Part shown: positions 22,622 through 31,638 of the stretch, piece by piece
Position numbering within the stretch: position 1 is the first letter of the stretch
Layout of the letters: the number at the start of each line of letters is the position of its first letter
From: Leucobacter muris
Lineage (GTDB): Bacteria > Actinomycetota > Actinomycetes > Actinomycetales > Microbacteriaceae
Reading direction: 5' to 3'
NCBI RefSeq assembly: GCF_004028235.1
Contig: NZ_CP035037.1
Coordinates: 620,001-684,000, forward strand
DNA length: 64,000 nt
Made by a program: the position numbers and the translations under genes
The notes under the pieces: model-generated
Seen by the model: the letters and a program-made list of their open reading frames with translations, nothing else
What the model was told of the DNA's origin: nothing
The model's database searches: none

Positions 22622-23752
22622 TCAGAGGCGCGACGGCTCGAGCGAGGCGAGCACGCCGAGCAGCGAGTCGGGCACGAGGGACGCGTCGGCGCGCCCGTCG
22701 CGCACGATCTGCGCGATCCGGGTTCCGATCTGGGGGGTGCTGAGCCCCATCTCCGCGCCGGAGAGCGCGGGCAGCCCGCCCAGCACCTCCACGGTGGCGG
22801 CCTCGACGGCGCGCGCGGCGTCGCCCTCGCCGAGGTGCCCGAGCATGAGGGCGAGCGAGAGGATCGCGCCCGCGGGATTGGCCCGGCCGGTGCCGGCGAT
22901 GTCGGGCGCGGAGCCGTGGATCGCCTCGAACATGCTCGGGGCGCTGCCGTCGAGGTTGAGGTTGGCGCTCGTGGCGACGCCGAGACCGCCCTGGATGACC
23001 GCGCCGAGGTCGGTGATGATGTCGCCGAAGAGGTTGTCGGTGACGACCACGTCGAAGCGCTCGGGTGCGAGCGGCAGGTGGAAGCACATCGCGTCGACGT
23101 GCACGTAGTCGACCTCGACCTCGGGGTAGCGCTCGCCGACCTCGGCGACGACCTGCTGCCAGAGCTGGCCGGCGGCGACGAGGATGTTGGTCTTGTGGCA
23201 GAGGGTGAGGCGGCGGCGGCGTCCGAGGGCGAGCCTGAACGAGAAGTCGACGACGCGCTCGATGCCGGCGCGGGTGTTGAGCGACTCCTGCATCGCGACC
23301 GCGTTGGGGGTGCCGGCGTGCACCGTGGATCCGCGGCCCACGTAGGCGCCCTCGGTGTTCTCGCGCACGATGACCATCTCGCAGCGCTCGGGGGTGAGAC
23401 CCGCGATGGGGGAGGGGACGCCGGGGTAGAGGCGCACCGGGCGCACGTTGGCGGCCTGCTGGAAGCGCTGGCGCATCTCGAGGATGAAGCCGCGCTCGAG
23501 GACGCCGGGGGTGACGCGGGGGTCGCCCATGGAGCCGAAGAGGATCGCGTCCCTGTCGCGCAGTCGGGGTTCGACGGCGTCGAAGAGTTCGCCCGTGGCG
23601 AGGTAGTGGCCCGCGCCCGCGGAGAACTCGCTGCGCTCGGTGGCGAAGCCGAAGCGCTGCTCGGCGGCGTCGAGCACCTCGAGCGCGCACGAGACGACCT
23701 CGGGGCCGATCCCGTCGCCGGGGAGGACAGCAATGGAGTGGGAGCGCGTCAT
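22622..23752 (-). CDS. LeuB-like beta-decarboxylating dehydrogenase
   Basis: 376 residues from MTRSHSIAVLPGDGIGPEVV. NAD-binding and catalytic features of the isocitrate/isopropylmalate dehydrogenase family are present: IVRENTEGAYVGRG, the Lys of CHKTNIL, and the metal-binding DNLFGDIITDLGAVIQGGLG. It oxidises and decarboxylates a 2-hydroxy-3-carboxy acid. Sequence style is that of actinobacterial 3-isopropylmalate dehydrogenases, but no other leucine genes are near. Divergence from an aldehyde dehydrogenase under a GntR operator suggests a catabolic substrate, for example a tartrate- or malate-like acid. AAGGA precedes ATG 23750-23752. Confidence 0.82.
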   Translation of the reverse strand: MTRSHSIAVLPGDGIGPEVVSCALEVLDAAEQRFGFATERSEFSAGAGHYLATGELFDAVEPRLRDRDAILFGSMGDPRVTPGVLERGFILEMRQRFQQAANVRPVRLYPGVPSPIAGLTPERCEMVIVRENTEGAYVGRGSTVHAGTPNAVAMQESLNTRAGIERVVDFSFRLALGRRRRLTLCHKTNILVAAGQLWQQVVAEVGERYPEVEVDYVHVDAMCFHLPLAPERFDVVVTDNLFGDIITDLGAVIQGGLGVATSANLNLDGSAPSMFEAIHGSAPDIAGTGRANPAGAILSLALMLGHLGEGDAARAVEAATVEVLGGLPALSGAEMGLSTPQIGTRIAQIVRDGRADASLVPDSLLGVLASLEPSRL

Positions 23753-23766
23753 CGGGGTCTCGTTCC

Positions 23767-23810
23767 TTGTTGCGGCGGATCTTTTCACCTATATTAATGG
23801 TAAGGCCACT
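23767..23810 (+). promoter_or_regulatory. Promoter plus GntR-type operator of the catabolic regulon (copy 1)
   Basis: TTGTTG (23767-23772) and TATATT (23790-23795) have a 17-base spacer and read towards the aldehyde dehydrogenase gene. ATGGTAAGGCCACT at 23797-23810 follows directly, over the start-point region, and contains TGG-N5-CCA, a typical FCD-GntR operator shape. The identical 14 bases occur at 33323-33336. On the minus strand TAATAT beside the operator could serve the divergent LeuB-like gene. Confidence 0.7.
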
Positions 23811-23924
23811 CGAGCGCGAGGCCGCCCGCGGGCGGACCGCCGAGAGCGGCGGCACCGATCCCCGTCGCAGGGGGAGCTCGCGAAGACGCGACCCGTGCGG
23901 CCTCCGGCTGTGAAGGATCCCACC

Positions 23925-25418
23925 ATGCACCCATCCCCGCACCCCATCGAACTGCGCGCACCCGCCGGCAGCCTGCCCATCGGCGCCGGCTGGCGCGAGG
24001 TCTCGGGCCGCGCCGAGATCGTGTTCCCCTTCGATGGCAGCGTCGTCTCCGAGGCCCCGCAGAGCACGGTCGCCGACTCCGCCGACGCCCTCGACGCCGC
24101 CGAGGCGGCGCGAGCCGAGGTGGCCGCGCTCACCACCGCCCAGCGCAAGACGATCCTCACCGGCATCTGCGACCGGCTGCGCGCCGACCGCGAGCACTTC
24201 GAGCAGCTGCTCGTGCTCGAGACCGGCAAGCCGCTGCGCGACTGCCGCGTGGAGGTCGCGCGCACCATCGTCACCTTCGAGGCCACCGCCGAGGAGGCCT
24301 CGCACGTCACCGGCGAGACCGTGCCCCTCGACCTGCAGGAGCTCGGCCGAGGCATGGTCGGCTACTACTCCCGCAAGCCCGCCGGCGTGGTCGTCGGCAT
24401 CGCCGGCTTCAACTACCCCGTGCTGCTCGCCACCCACAAGCTGGCCCCCGCGATCGCCGCGGGCTGCCCCATCATCGTGAAGCCCGCGCCCAACACGCCC
24501 CTCGCCACGATCGAGCTGTTCGCGATCGTGCGCGACGTGCTCGCCGCCCACGGAGTGACCGGAGCCGCGGCCCAGCTCGTCAACGGCGGCCCCGAGGTGG
24601 GCGAGCTGCTCGTGCGCGACCCCCGCGCCCAGGTGGTCTCGTTCACCGGATCCGCCAAGATCGGCCACCTCATCGCCCAGCAGGCCGCCCCCCGCAAGGC
24701 GCTGCTCGAACTCGGCTCGAACACCGGGTTCATCGTCGCTGACGACGCCGACGTCGAAGCCGCGGTCGGCGCGGTGCTGACGGGCGGCTTCTACGCCAAC
24801 GGGCAGGCCTGCATCTCGGTGCAGCGCATCGTGCTGCAGCGCGGCATCGCCGACCGTTTCGCCGCGCGGCTCACGGAGCGCCTCGCAGAGCTGGTGGTCG
24901 GCGACCCCCGCGACCCCGAGACCCACGTCGCCCCCGTCATCAACGACGGTTCGGGCGACCGGATCCGCGCCACCGTCGCGCGCGCCCTCGACGCCGGCGC
25001 CGAGCTGCTCGCCCCCTCGGCCGAGGCCCTCGCGCAGGCCGACCGCGCCGCGGCGGTGCCGCCCGTCGTGCTCGGCTCCGTGCCCCGCGACGTCGAGGTG
25101 TGGCGCGAAGAGATCTTCGGCCCCGTCGTCTGCCTCACCGTGGTCGACTCGGTCGACGAGGCGATCGACGTGGTCAACGACTCCCGCTACGGCCTGCAGG
25201 CCGCCATCTTCACCGCCTCGCTCGAGAGCGCCTTCGCGGCGCTCGACCGGCTCGAGGTGGGCGGTGTGGTCGTCAACGAGATCCCCGGCTTCCGATCCGA
25301 CATCATGCCGTACGGGGGCGTGAAGGACTCGGGGGTGGGCCGGGAAGGCCCCCGCTACGCCATCGAGGAGTTCACCGTCACCCGCATGGCGATGATCCGA
25401 CCCGTCGCCCGCAGCTGA
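23925..25418 (+). CDS. NAD(P)-dependent aldehyde dehydrogenase
   Basis: 497 residues from MHPSPHPIELRAPAGSLPIG (AAGGA upstream). Catalytic positions are intact: Asn164 in AGFNYP, Lys186 in IIVKPAP, Glu262 in LELGSN and nucleophile Cys296 in ANGQACISVQR. The LELGSN variant and NEIPGFRSDIMPYGGVKDSG ending resemble dehydrogenases for small hydroxy- or phosphono-aldehydes. It oxidises an aldehyde to the acid in the cytoplasm. It starts an operon with the SDR gene and carries the shared operator in its promoter. Confidence 0.92.
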   Translation: MHPSPHPIELRAPAGSLPIGAGWREVSGRAEIVFPFDGSVVSEAPQSTVADSADALDAAEAARAEVAALTTAQRKTILTGICDRLRADREHFEQLLVLETGKPLRDCRVEVARTIVTFEATAEEASHVTGETVPLDLQELGRGMVGYYSRKPAGVVVGIAGFNYPVLLATHKLAPAIAAGCPIIVKPAPNTPLATIELFAIVRDVLAAHGVTGAAAQLVNGGPEVGELLVRDPRAQVVSFTGSAKIGHLIAQQAAPRKALLELGSNTGFIVADDADVEAAVGAVLTGGFYANGQACISVQRIVLQRGIADRFAARLTERLAELVVGDPRDPETHVAPVINDGSGDRIRATVARALDAGAELLAPSAEALAQADRAAAVPPVVLGSVPRDVEVWREEIFGPVVCLTVVDSVDEAIDVVNDSRYGLQAAIFTASLESAFAALDRLEVGGVVVNEIPGFRSDIMPYGGVKDSGVGREGPRYAIEEFTVTRMAMIRPVARS

Positions 25419-25503
25419 CCATCCCGCCGCAGCCGGCCCCGCTCGGCCGCGACCCCTCCCGGCCGACCCGTCGCACCCGCCCAACGACAGAAAGCAGTAC
25501 AGC

Positions 25504-26295
25504 ATGACCAGCACCCCCGACTACTCCCAGCTCTTCCGCCTCGACGGCCGCACCGCCGTCGTGGTGGGCGCCGGGGGCATCGGCCGCGAGGCCGCCCTGG
25601 CGCTCGCCGCCCACGGGGCGCGCGTCGTCGTCGCCGACCTCTCGCTCGACGCGGCCCAGGCCACCGCCGCCGCGATCGCCGAACGCGGCGGCATCGCCGA
25701 GGCCACCCGCCTCGACGTGCTCGACGACGCCGAGGTGGAGGCCGCCGCCGAGCGCTTCGGCGACGCCTCGGCGCTCGTGTTCACCGCCGCCATGAACGTG
25801 CGCAAGCGCATGGAGGACTACACGATGGAGGAGTACGACCGGGTCGTGAACCTCAACCTGCGCTCGTCGTTCCAGCTGATCCGCCACTTCGGCAAGGCCT
25901 TCGCGGCGAACGGCGGCGGCTCGATCGTGGGCTTCGCCTCGATCCGCGCCCAGGTGGTCGAGCCCGGCCAGGGCGTCTACGCCGCCACCAAGGCCGGCCT
26001 CGTGCAGCTCGCGAAGACCGCGGCGGCCGAGTTCGGCGCGCAGGGCGTGCGCGTCAACGTCGTCGCGCCCGGCATCGTGGAGACCCCGCTGACCGTGCAG
26101 ATCAAGCAGGACGAGGAGTGGGATCGCGCCTACGCCACGAAGAGCGCGCTCGGCCGCTGGTCGCGCCCCGACGAGCTCGCCGGCGCCGTCGTCTACCTCG
26201 CGTCGGAGGCCTCGAGCTTCGTCACCGGCACCACGCTGTTCGTCGACGGGGGCTGGACCGCGATCGACGGTCGCTTCACGCCGCCCACCGCGTAG
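25504..26295 (+). CDS. Short-chain dehydrogenase/reductase
   Basis: 263 residues. The cofactor motif is VVGAGGIGREAAL (residues about 20-32), the catalytic Ser is in VGFASIRAQ, and Tyr-x-x-x-Lys is in GVYAATKAGLV. The ending DELAGAVVYLASEASSFVTGTTLFVDGGW is the classical SDR C-terminus. It likely interconverts an alcohol and a ketone or aldehyde. It lies 85 bases after the aldehyde dehydrogenase on the same strand, consistent with sequential oxidation, and is followed by a bidirectional terminator. Confidence 0.93.
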   Translation: MTSTPDYSQLFRLDGRTAVVVGAGGIGREAALALAAHGARVVVADLSLDAAQATAAAIAERGGIAEATRLDVLDDAEVEAAAERFGDASALVFTAAMNVRKRMEDYTMEEYDRVVNLNLRSSFQLIRHFGKAFAANGGGSIVGFASIRAQVVEPGQGVYAATKAGLVQLAKTAAAEFGAQGVRVNVVAPGIVETPLTVQIKQDEEWDRAYATKSALGRWSRPDELAGAVVYLASEASSFVTGTTLFVDGGWTAIDGRFTPPTA

Positions 26296-26323
26296 CGCCG
26301 CGCCTCGCCGGCGCAGCAACAGT

Positions 26324-26371
26324 GGAGCCCCGTATGGGAGCCTCCCACGGGAGACTGCCATACGGGGCTCC
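26324..26371. terminator. Bidirectional terminator between convergent genes
   Basis: GGAGCCCCGTATGG (26324-26337) pairs perfectly with CCATACGGGGCTCC (26358-26371). The inner 20 bases can form a smaller GGGAG/CTCCC helix. It sits between the SDR gene and the convergent amidase gene. Confidence 0.85.
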
Positions 26372-26399
26372 GCTGCATCTCGGGGATGCGACCCGAGTG

Positions 26400-27803
26400 C
26401 TACGCGATCGAGGCCCAGTCGACCGCGGCGGCCTCGCCGCGCACGGTCTCGAACCAGCGGGCGACGCGCAGGAGACGATCGTCGCTGCCGATCCGCGACG
26501 CGATCTGCAGGCCCACGGTGCGGCCGTCGGCCTGCACCGCCGCGTTCACCGACACGGCGGGCTGCCCCGACATGTTGTAGGGCACGGTGAACGAGATGTG
26601 CCCCATCGTCTGCAGCGGGTCGGTGATGGGCATCGGATCCTCGGCGGCGAACGCGGCCACCGGGGTCACGGGCGACAGCACGAGATCGAACGGCTCGGTC
26701 GCCGCGCGCGTGAGCTGCGCCATCGTGTCGGCGCAGCCGCGGTTGCGCACCGTCTGCGCCGCGCTGATGCCGGCGCCGGCGCTGCACCACTCGGCGATGA
26801 AGGGGAGCACGCAGGCGCGCTCGGCCTCGGTCAGCGCCTCGTAGTCGGCGTAGGATCGGCTGCGCCAGAAGTCGACGAGCCCGTCGAGCACCTCGGCGGG
26901 CACGAACGGATCGAGCGGCACCACGGTGGCGCCCGCGTCGGCGAAGAGCTGCGCGGCGCGCTCGACGGCGGCGCGGGTCTCGGCCTCGACGGGCAGGCCC
27001 GATCCGGCGTCGAGCTGCAGCGCGACGCGCATGCCGGCGGGCGAGAGCGGCTCGGTCGACCAGTCCATCGGCTGGTAGGGGCGCGTGAGGTAGTCGCGGG
27101 GGTCGGGCTGCGCGACGATCGACATGAGGCGGATCGCGTCGGCGGCCGTACGGGTGAGGGGCCCTGCGGCGCGGCCGGTGTAGGGCACGTCGAGGGGGAT
27201 GAGGCCCTCGCTCGGCTTGAGCGCGGTGAGTCCCTGCCACGAGCCGGGCAGGCGGATCGAGCCCCCGATGTCGGTGCCGACGTGCAGGGGGCCGTAGCCG
27301 GCGGCGGCCGCGGTGCCCGCGCCGGCGCTGGAGCCGCCCGCGGTGAGCGCGGGGTCGAGGCCGTTGCGGGTGATGCCGTGCAGGCTCGAGACGCCCGACG
27401 AGAGCATGCCCCAGTCGGGCATCGTGGTCGAGCCGACGATCACGGCGCCGGCCTCGAGCAGTCGGTCGGTGGTGGGGGCGTTGCGATCGGCGATCGGCGG
27501 GTTCGGGATCGCGGTGCCCGAGGGCTTCGGCTGCCCGGCCCGTGCGATGTTCTCCTTGACCGTCACCGGAACGCCGTCGAACGGGCCCCGCTGCTGCCCG
27601 GACCGCCACCGCGCCGTCGACGCCGCGGCGTCGGCGCGCACCTGCTCGGGGTCGAACAGGTAGAGGGCGCCCAGCTCGGGCTCGCGGGCCTCGACGCGGG
27701 CGATGACCGCCTCTGCGGCCTCGCCGGGTGTGAGCTCGCCGGTCTCGTAGGCCGCCGAGAGAGCGCCTGCGTCGAGGGCGATGATCTGCTGCGGGTCGGT
27801 CAT
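26400..27803 (-). CDS. Amidase (amidase signature family)
   Basis: 467 residues. The Ser-cisSer-Lys triad is visible as Lys83 (VPVTVKENIA), Ser158 in the ALTAGGSSAG motif and Ser182 in GTDIGGSIRLPG. The family hydrolyses carboxamides and some amide-linked conjugates. GGAG sits before the ATG. It is the last gene of the minus-strand ABC transporter operon (75 bases after the ATPase gene), so its substrate is probably what the importer brings in. Substrate unknown. Confidence 0.9.
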   Translation of the reverse strand: MTDPQQIIALDAGALSAAYETGELTPGEAAEAVIARVEAREPELGALYLFDPEQVRADAAASTARWRSGQQRGPFDGVPVTVKENIARAGQPKPSGTAIPNPPIADRNAPTTDRLLEAGAVIVGSTTMPDWGMLSSGVSSLHGITRNGLDPALTAGGSSAGAGTAAAAGYGPLHVGTDIGGSIRLPGSWQGLTALKPSEGLIPLDVPYTGRAAGPLTRTAADAIRLMSIVAQPDPRDYLTRPYQPMDWSTEPLSPAGMRVALQLDAGSGLPVEAETRAAVERAAQLFADAGATVVPLDPFVPAEVLDGLVDFWRSRSYADYEALTEAERACVLPFIAEWCSAGAGISAAQTVRNRGCADTMAQLTRAATEPFDLVLSPVTPVAAFAAEDPMPITDPLQTMGHISFTVPYNMSGQPAVSVNAAVQADGRTVGLQIASRIGSDDRLLRVARWFETVRGEAAAVDWASIA

Positions 27804-27878
27804 GTGGATCTCCTCACTGCGGCGCGGGGCCGCGGGGCTGCGGATCGGGAGGGCTGGAGCGGTGGAGCGGCGGTCGCC

Positions 27879-29681
27879 TCAGCGGGCTCCGGCGAGCTCC
27901 TGCCTCAGCGTGAGCGACGAGTCGATCAGGCGCTGCGTGTACGGGTGCTCGGGTGCGTTGTAGACGGTCTCGGTGTCGCCGGCCTCGACGATCTCGCCGG
28001 ACTGCATGACGACGACCGAGTCGCAGAGATGTCGCACGACGCCGAGGTCGTGCGACACGAACACGAGCGTGAGCCCGTACTCCTCGACGAGGTCGGCGAG
28101 CAGGTTGAGCACCTGCGCGCGCACCGACACGTCGAGCGCGCTGACGGGCTCGTCGGCGACCACCACCTTCGGCCGGCAGATGAGCGCGCGGGCGATCGAG
28201 ATGCGCTGGCGCTGACCGCCCGAGAACTGGTGCGGATAGCGCTCGGCGGAGTCGACCGGCAGCCCCACGGCCTCGAGCATCTCGGCGACCATGCGGGAGC
28301 GCTGCGCGGCGCTCTCGTCGCGGCCGCGCACGAGCAGCGGTTCGGAGATGATCTGCTCGACGGTCATGCGCGGGTCGAGCGAGCCCATCGGGTCCTGGAA
28401 CACGATCTGCAGGTTCTGGCGCAGCTCGCGCAGCTGCGACTCGCGCGCACCCGAGACCTCGTTGCCCGCGACCACGGCGCTGCCCGATGTGGGCTGGTCG
28501 AGGCCCGCGAGGATGCGCAGCAGGGTCGACTTGCCGGATCCGGACTCGCCGACGACGCCCAGCCGGCCGCCCTCGGGCACCTCGAACGAGATGCCCTTGA
28601 GCGCGTGCACGAGGGGCGCCGGCTTGAGGAGGCTGGTGCGGCCGCGGGAGTAGGTACGCACGAGGTCGGTGACGCGGATCACCGGCTCGGCGTGGGCGGC
28701 CGCCGCGGGGTCGGTGCCGGTCGTGCCGGCCCCGGCCTCCAGGGTGTCGGCCGCCTCGGCGGCGGCCTGCGCCTCGCGCTCGACCAGTGCGGCCTCGGCG
28801 GCGCGCTCCTCCTCTGGCGTCGGCGGCACGTACGACGCGGCGCTCGCGACGGTGAAGAGGCGTCCGTTCGCGTCGGTCGCCTCGAGATCCGAGGCCGCCA
28901 GCAGACCCCGCGTGTAGGGGTGCCGGGGCCGGGTGAACACCTGCTCGGTCGGTCCCTCCTCGACGATCTCGCCCTGGTTCATCACGAGCACGCGTGTGCA
29001 CATGTTCGCGACCACCGCGAGGTCGTGCGTGATGAAGAGCAGGCCGGTGCCGCGCTCGCGCACGAGTTCGAGGATCAGGTCGAGCACCTGGCGCTGCACC
29101 GTGACGTCGAGGGCGGTGGTGGGCTCGTCGCAGAGCAACAGGCTCGGGTCGTTGGCGAGGGCCATCGCGAGCATCACCCGCTGGCGCTGGCCGCCCGACA
29201 GCTGATGCGGGTAGGCGCGCGCGGCCTCGGCGGGGTTCGGCAGCTTCACCGCGTCGAGCATCTCGATCGCGCGGCGGCGCGCTTCGGCCTTGCTCGACAC
29301 GGTGCGGTGCTGCAGCATGATCTCGGCGACCTGGTCGCCGGCGCGCATGAGCGGGTTGAGCGCGGTGAGCGGCTCCTGGAAGACCATCGCCATGTCGTTG
29401 CCGCGGATCTTCATGAGCTCGGAGTCGCGCGTCTCGAGCAGGTTGCGCGGCGAGTCGCCGAACCGCACCGATCCCGTGGCGGTGACGCCGGAGGGCAGCA
29501 GGCCGAGCAGCGCGGTGGTGGTCATCGACTTGCCCGATCCGGACTCGCCGATGAGGCCGATGCGCTCGCCGCGCTGCATGTGCAGCGAGAAGTCGTGCAC
29601 GAGCGTGCGCTCGCCGGCTGCGACCCGCAGGCGGTCGACGGTGAGCAGCGGCGCGCCGGCCGCCTCGGGGGTGGCGCTCAT
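27879..29681 (-). CDS. Peptide-type ABC importer, fused dual ATPase (DppD-DppF type)
   Basis: 600 residues with two complete ABC modules: Walker A GESGSGKS at 45-52 and 378-385, LSGGQRQR near 161 and FSGGQRQR in the second half, and Walker B LLLCDEPTTALD and VVVADEPVSALD. A 45-residue Ala/Glu-rich linker joins them. Each module ends with the HPYT-x-x-L motif typical of oligopeptide/dipeptide importers. The ATG overlaps the stop of the permease gene (ATGA). It powers uptake at the inner face of the membrane. Confidence 0.95.
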   Translation of the reverse strand: MSATPEAAGAPLLTVDRLRVAAGERTLVHDFSLHMQRGERIGLIGESGSGKSMTTTALLGLLPSGVTATGSVRFGDSPRNLLETRDSELMKIRGNDMAMVFQEPLTALNPLMRAGDQVAEIMLQHRTVSSKAEARRRAIEMLDAVKLPNPAEAARAYPHQLSGGQRQRVMLAMALANDPSLLLCDEPTTALDVTVQRQVLDLILELVRERGTGLLFITHDLAVVANMCTRVLVMNQGEIVEEGPTEQVFTRPRHPYTRGLLAASDLEATDANGRLFTVASAASYVPPTPEEERAAEAALVEREAQAAAEAADTLEAGAGTTGTDPAAAAHAEPVIRVTDLVRTYSRGRTSLLKPAPLVHALKGISFEVPEGGRLGVVGESGSGKSTLLRILAGLDQPTSGSAVVAGNEVSGARESQLRELRQNLQIVFQDPMGSLDPRMTVEQIISEPLLVRGRDESAAQRSRMVAEMLEAVGLPVDSAERYPHQFSGGQRQRISIARALICRPKVVVADEPVSALDVSVRAQVLNLLADLVEEYGLTLVFVSHDLGVVRHLCDSVVVMQSGEIVEAGDTETVYNAPEHPYTQRLIDSSLTLRQELAGAR

Positions 29682-30589
29682 GAGCGGCCTCCGTTCAGCT
29701 TCGGATCGAATCGGTCGCGCAGGCCGTCGCCCAGCAGGTTGAAGCCCATCACCGCGATCGCGATGGCCACGCCGGGGAAGATCGCGAGCGAGGGGTGCGT
29801 GCCGAGGAACTGCTGCGACTCCTGCAGCATGCGCCCCCAGGAGGGCGTGGGCGGCGGGGTGCCGAGGCCGAGGAAGCTCAGGGCCGCCTCCGCGAGCACG
29901 GCGAGCGCGAACGCGACCGAGCACTGCACCACGACGATGCCGATGATGTTGGGGAGCACGTGGCGCACCGCGATCCGGAACCGCGACTGGCTCGCGGCGC
30001 GCGCCGCGAGCACGTACTCGGTGCTCATCACCTGGAGGGTGCCGGATCTTGCGACGCGCGCGAAGCCCGGGATCGTCGAGATGCCGATCGCGATCATCGC
30101 CGACACCGTCGACGGGCCGAACACCGCGCCGAACATGATCGCGAGCAGCAGCGCCGGGAAGGCGAGGGCGATGTCGGAGGTGCGCATGATGACCTCTTCG
30201 ATCCAGCCGCCCCGGATGCCGGCGATGATGCCGAGCGGGGTGCCGATGAGCAGCGCGATGCCGACCGAGATGAGGCCGACGAAGAGGGTGATGCGGGCGC
30301 CCACGAGCATGCCCGAGAAGAGATCGCGGCCGTACTTGTCGGTGCCGAAGAGGTGGGCGAGGCTCGGCCCCTGCAGCCGGTCGGCGGGGTTCGCCTGCAC
30401 GGGATCGTAGGGCGTCCACACGAACGACAGCAGCGCGGTGATCGCCACGACGCCCACGAGCACGAGGCCAGCGATGAGCGTGGGGGAGAGGCGACGGCGG
30501 CCGATGCGGCGGCGGGGCACGCGGGGAGCGGCGATCGCGCTCGTGCGCGGGGCCTGGCTGGAGGGGACGGGGTTCTGCGTGGTGTCCAT
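29678..30589 (-). CDS. Peptide-type ABC importer permease (DppC-like)
   Basis: 303 residues with an N-terminal cytoplasmic tail, a first transmembrane helix (SPTLIAGLVLVGVVAITALLSF), the DxxGRD motif (GTDKYGRDLFSGMLVGARITL) and five further helices including the EAA loop (EYVLAARAASQSRFRIAVRHVLPN). This is the DppC/OppC type, partner of the permease just upstream with which it is nearly contiguous. Confidence 0.94.
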   Translation of the reverse strand: MDTTQNPVPSSQAPRTSAIAAPRVPRRRIGRRRLSPTLIAGLVLVGVVAITALLSFVWTPYDPVQANPADRLQGPSLAHLFGTDKYGRDLFSGMLVGARITLFVGLISVGIALLIGTPLGIIAGIRGGWIEEVIMRTSDIALAFPALLLAIMFGAVFGPSTVSAMIAIGISTIPGFARVARSGTLQVMSTEYVLAARAASQSRFRIAVRHVLPNIIGIVVVQCSVAFALAVLAEAALSFLGLGTPPPTPSWGRMLQESQQFLGTHPSLAIFPGVAIAIAVMGFNLLGDGLRDRFDPKLNGGRS

Positions 30590-30590
30590 G

Positions 30591-31538
30591 TCAGGAGCTC
30601 TTTCGCATGCGCGGGTCGACGATGGTGTAGATCACGTCGATGAGGAGGTTCATGAGCAGGGTGATCGCGACGAGCACCATCACGAGCGACTGCACGGTGA
30701 GCAGGTCGCGGTTGCCCACGGCGTCGAGCAGCATCGAGCCGAGGCCCGGGATCACGAAGACGCGTTCGATCACGACGGCGCCGATGATGAGCGCGGCGAT
30801 CTGCACGCCGGTGACCGTGATGACGGGGATCGCCGCATTGCGCATGCCGTGCTTGAGCAGCGCGCCGGTCTTGCTGAGGCCCTTCGCGCGGGCGGTGCGC
30901 AGGTAGTCCTCGCTCATGATCTCGAGCACGGCGCTGCGCACGTAGCGGGTGAGGATCGCGCCCTGCACGGATGCGAGGGCGAGCACGGGGAGGAACAGCC
31001 GGCGCAGGAACTCGCCGAAGTCCTGGTTCGGCGGCGTCCAGCCGCCGGCGGGGAACCATCCGAGCTGGAGGGAGAAGACGATGACGAGCAGGATGCCCGC
31101 GAGGAAGCCGGGGATCGCGACGCCGATCTGCGACACGGCGCCGATCGCGATGCCCGAGAAGTCGCGGTGGCGCACGGCGGCGATGGTGCCGAGCGGGATC
31201 GCGACGAGGAGGGCGACCGCCATGGCGGTGAGCACGAGGATGAGGCTCACCTGCAGCCGGTCGATGACGAGCGGGCTGATGTCCTGGCGCGTGACGTAGG
31301 AGACCCCGAAGTCGCCGCGCAGCAGGCCGCCGACCCAGTCGAAGTACTGCACGGCGAGCGGCCGGTCGGTGCCGAACTGCTCGCGCATCTGGGCGAGCAG
31401 CTCGGGGCTGGCGTTGACGCCCAGCGCGACCTGCGCGGGATCGCCGGGAATGAGCCGCATGAAGAGGAAGACGACGACGGTCGCCACGAGGAACGTCACC
31501 GCGAAGCGGGCGAGGTTCACGAGTAGTCGTATGGCCAT
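30591..31538 (-). CDS. Peptide-type ABC importer permease (DppB-like)
   Basis: 315 residues. The N-terminus LLVNLARFAVTFLVATVVVFLFMRLIPGDPA and the EAA-type loop DYLRTARAKGLSKTGALLKHGMRNAAIPVITVTG are typical of DppB/OppB. AAGGAG lies before the ATG. With the DppC-like protein it forms the membrane channel. A 13-bp hairpin separates it from the binding-protein gene upstream. Confidence 0.94.
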   Translation of the reverse strand: MAIRLLVNLARFAVTFLVATVVVFLFMRLIPGDPAQVALGVNASPELLAQMREQFGTDRPLAVQYFDWVGGLLRGDFGVSYVTRQDISPLVIDRLQVSLILVLTAMAVALLVAIPLGTIAAVRHRDFSGIAIGAVSQIGVAIPGFLAGILLVIVFSLQLGWFPAGGWTPPNQDFGEFLRRLFLPVLALASVQGAILTRYVRSAVLEIMSEDYLRTARAKGLSKTGALLKHGMRNAAIPVITVTGVQIAALIIGAVVIERVFVIPGLGSMLLDAVGNRDLLTVQSLVMVLVAITLLMNLLIDVIYTIVDPRMRKSS

Positions 31539-31593
31539 GGGGCTCCTTGTCGCAGCCCGGGTCGGCGGGCTCGGAACGGGGGTACGGGGCGGC

Positions 31594-31627
31594 CCCCGGT
31601 CGCAGCGCCTCGGAGCTGCGACCGGGG
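31594..31627 (-). terminator. Hairpin between binding-protein and permease genes
   Basis: CCCCGGTCGCAGC (31594-31606) pairs perfectly with GCTGCGACCGGGG (31615-31627). Placed after the binding-protein gene and before the permease gene of the same operon, it probably acts as a partial terminator or 3'-end stabiliser, so that more binding protein than permease is made. Confidence 0.65.
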
Positions 31628-31638
31628 ACCGGGTGTCG

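Noticed and set aside
22239..25514. Open frame of about 1091 codons on the minus strand
   Set aside because: It covers the aldehyde dehydrogenase and LeuB-like genes in the wrong frames, and only its shadow of the DUF808 region looks protein-like.
26118..30410. Very long open frame (1430 codons) on the plus strand
   Set aside because: It lies opposite the amidase and the ABC transporter genes. Its product is a low-complexity Arg/Ala/Gly/His-rich string with no domain; such frames are expected opposite GC-rich genes.
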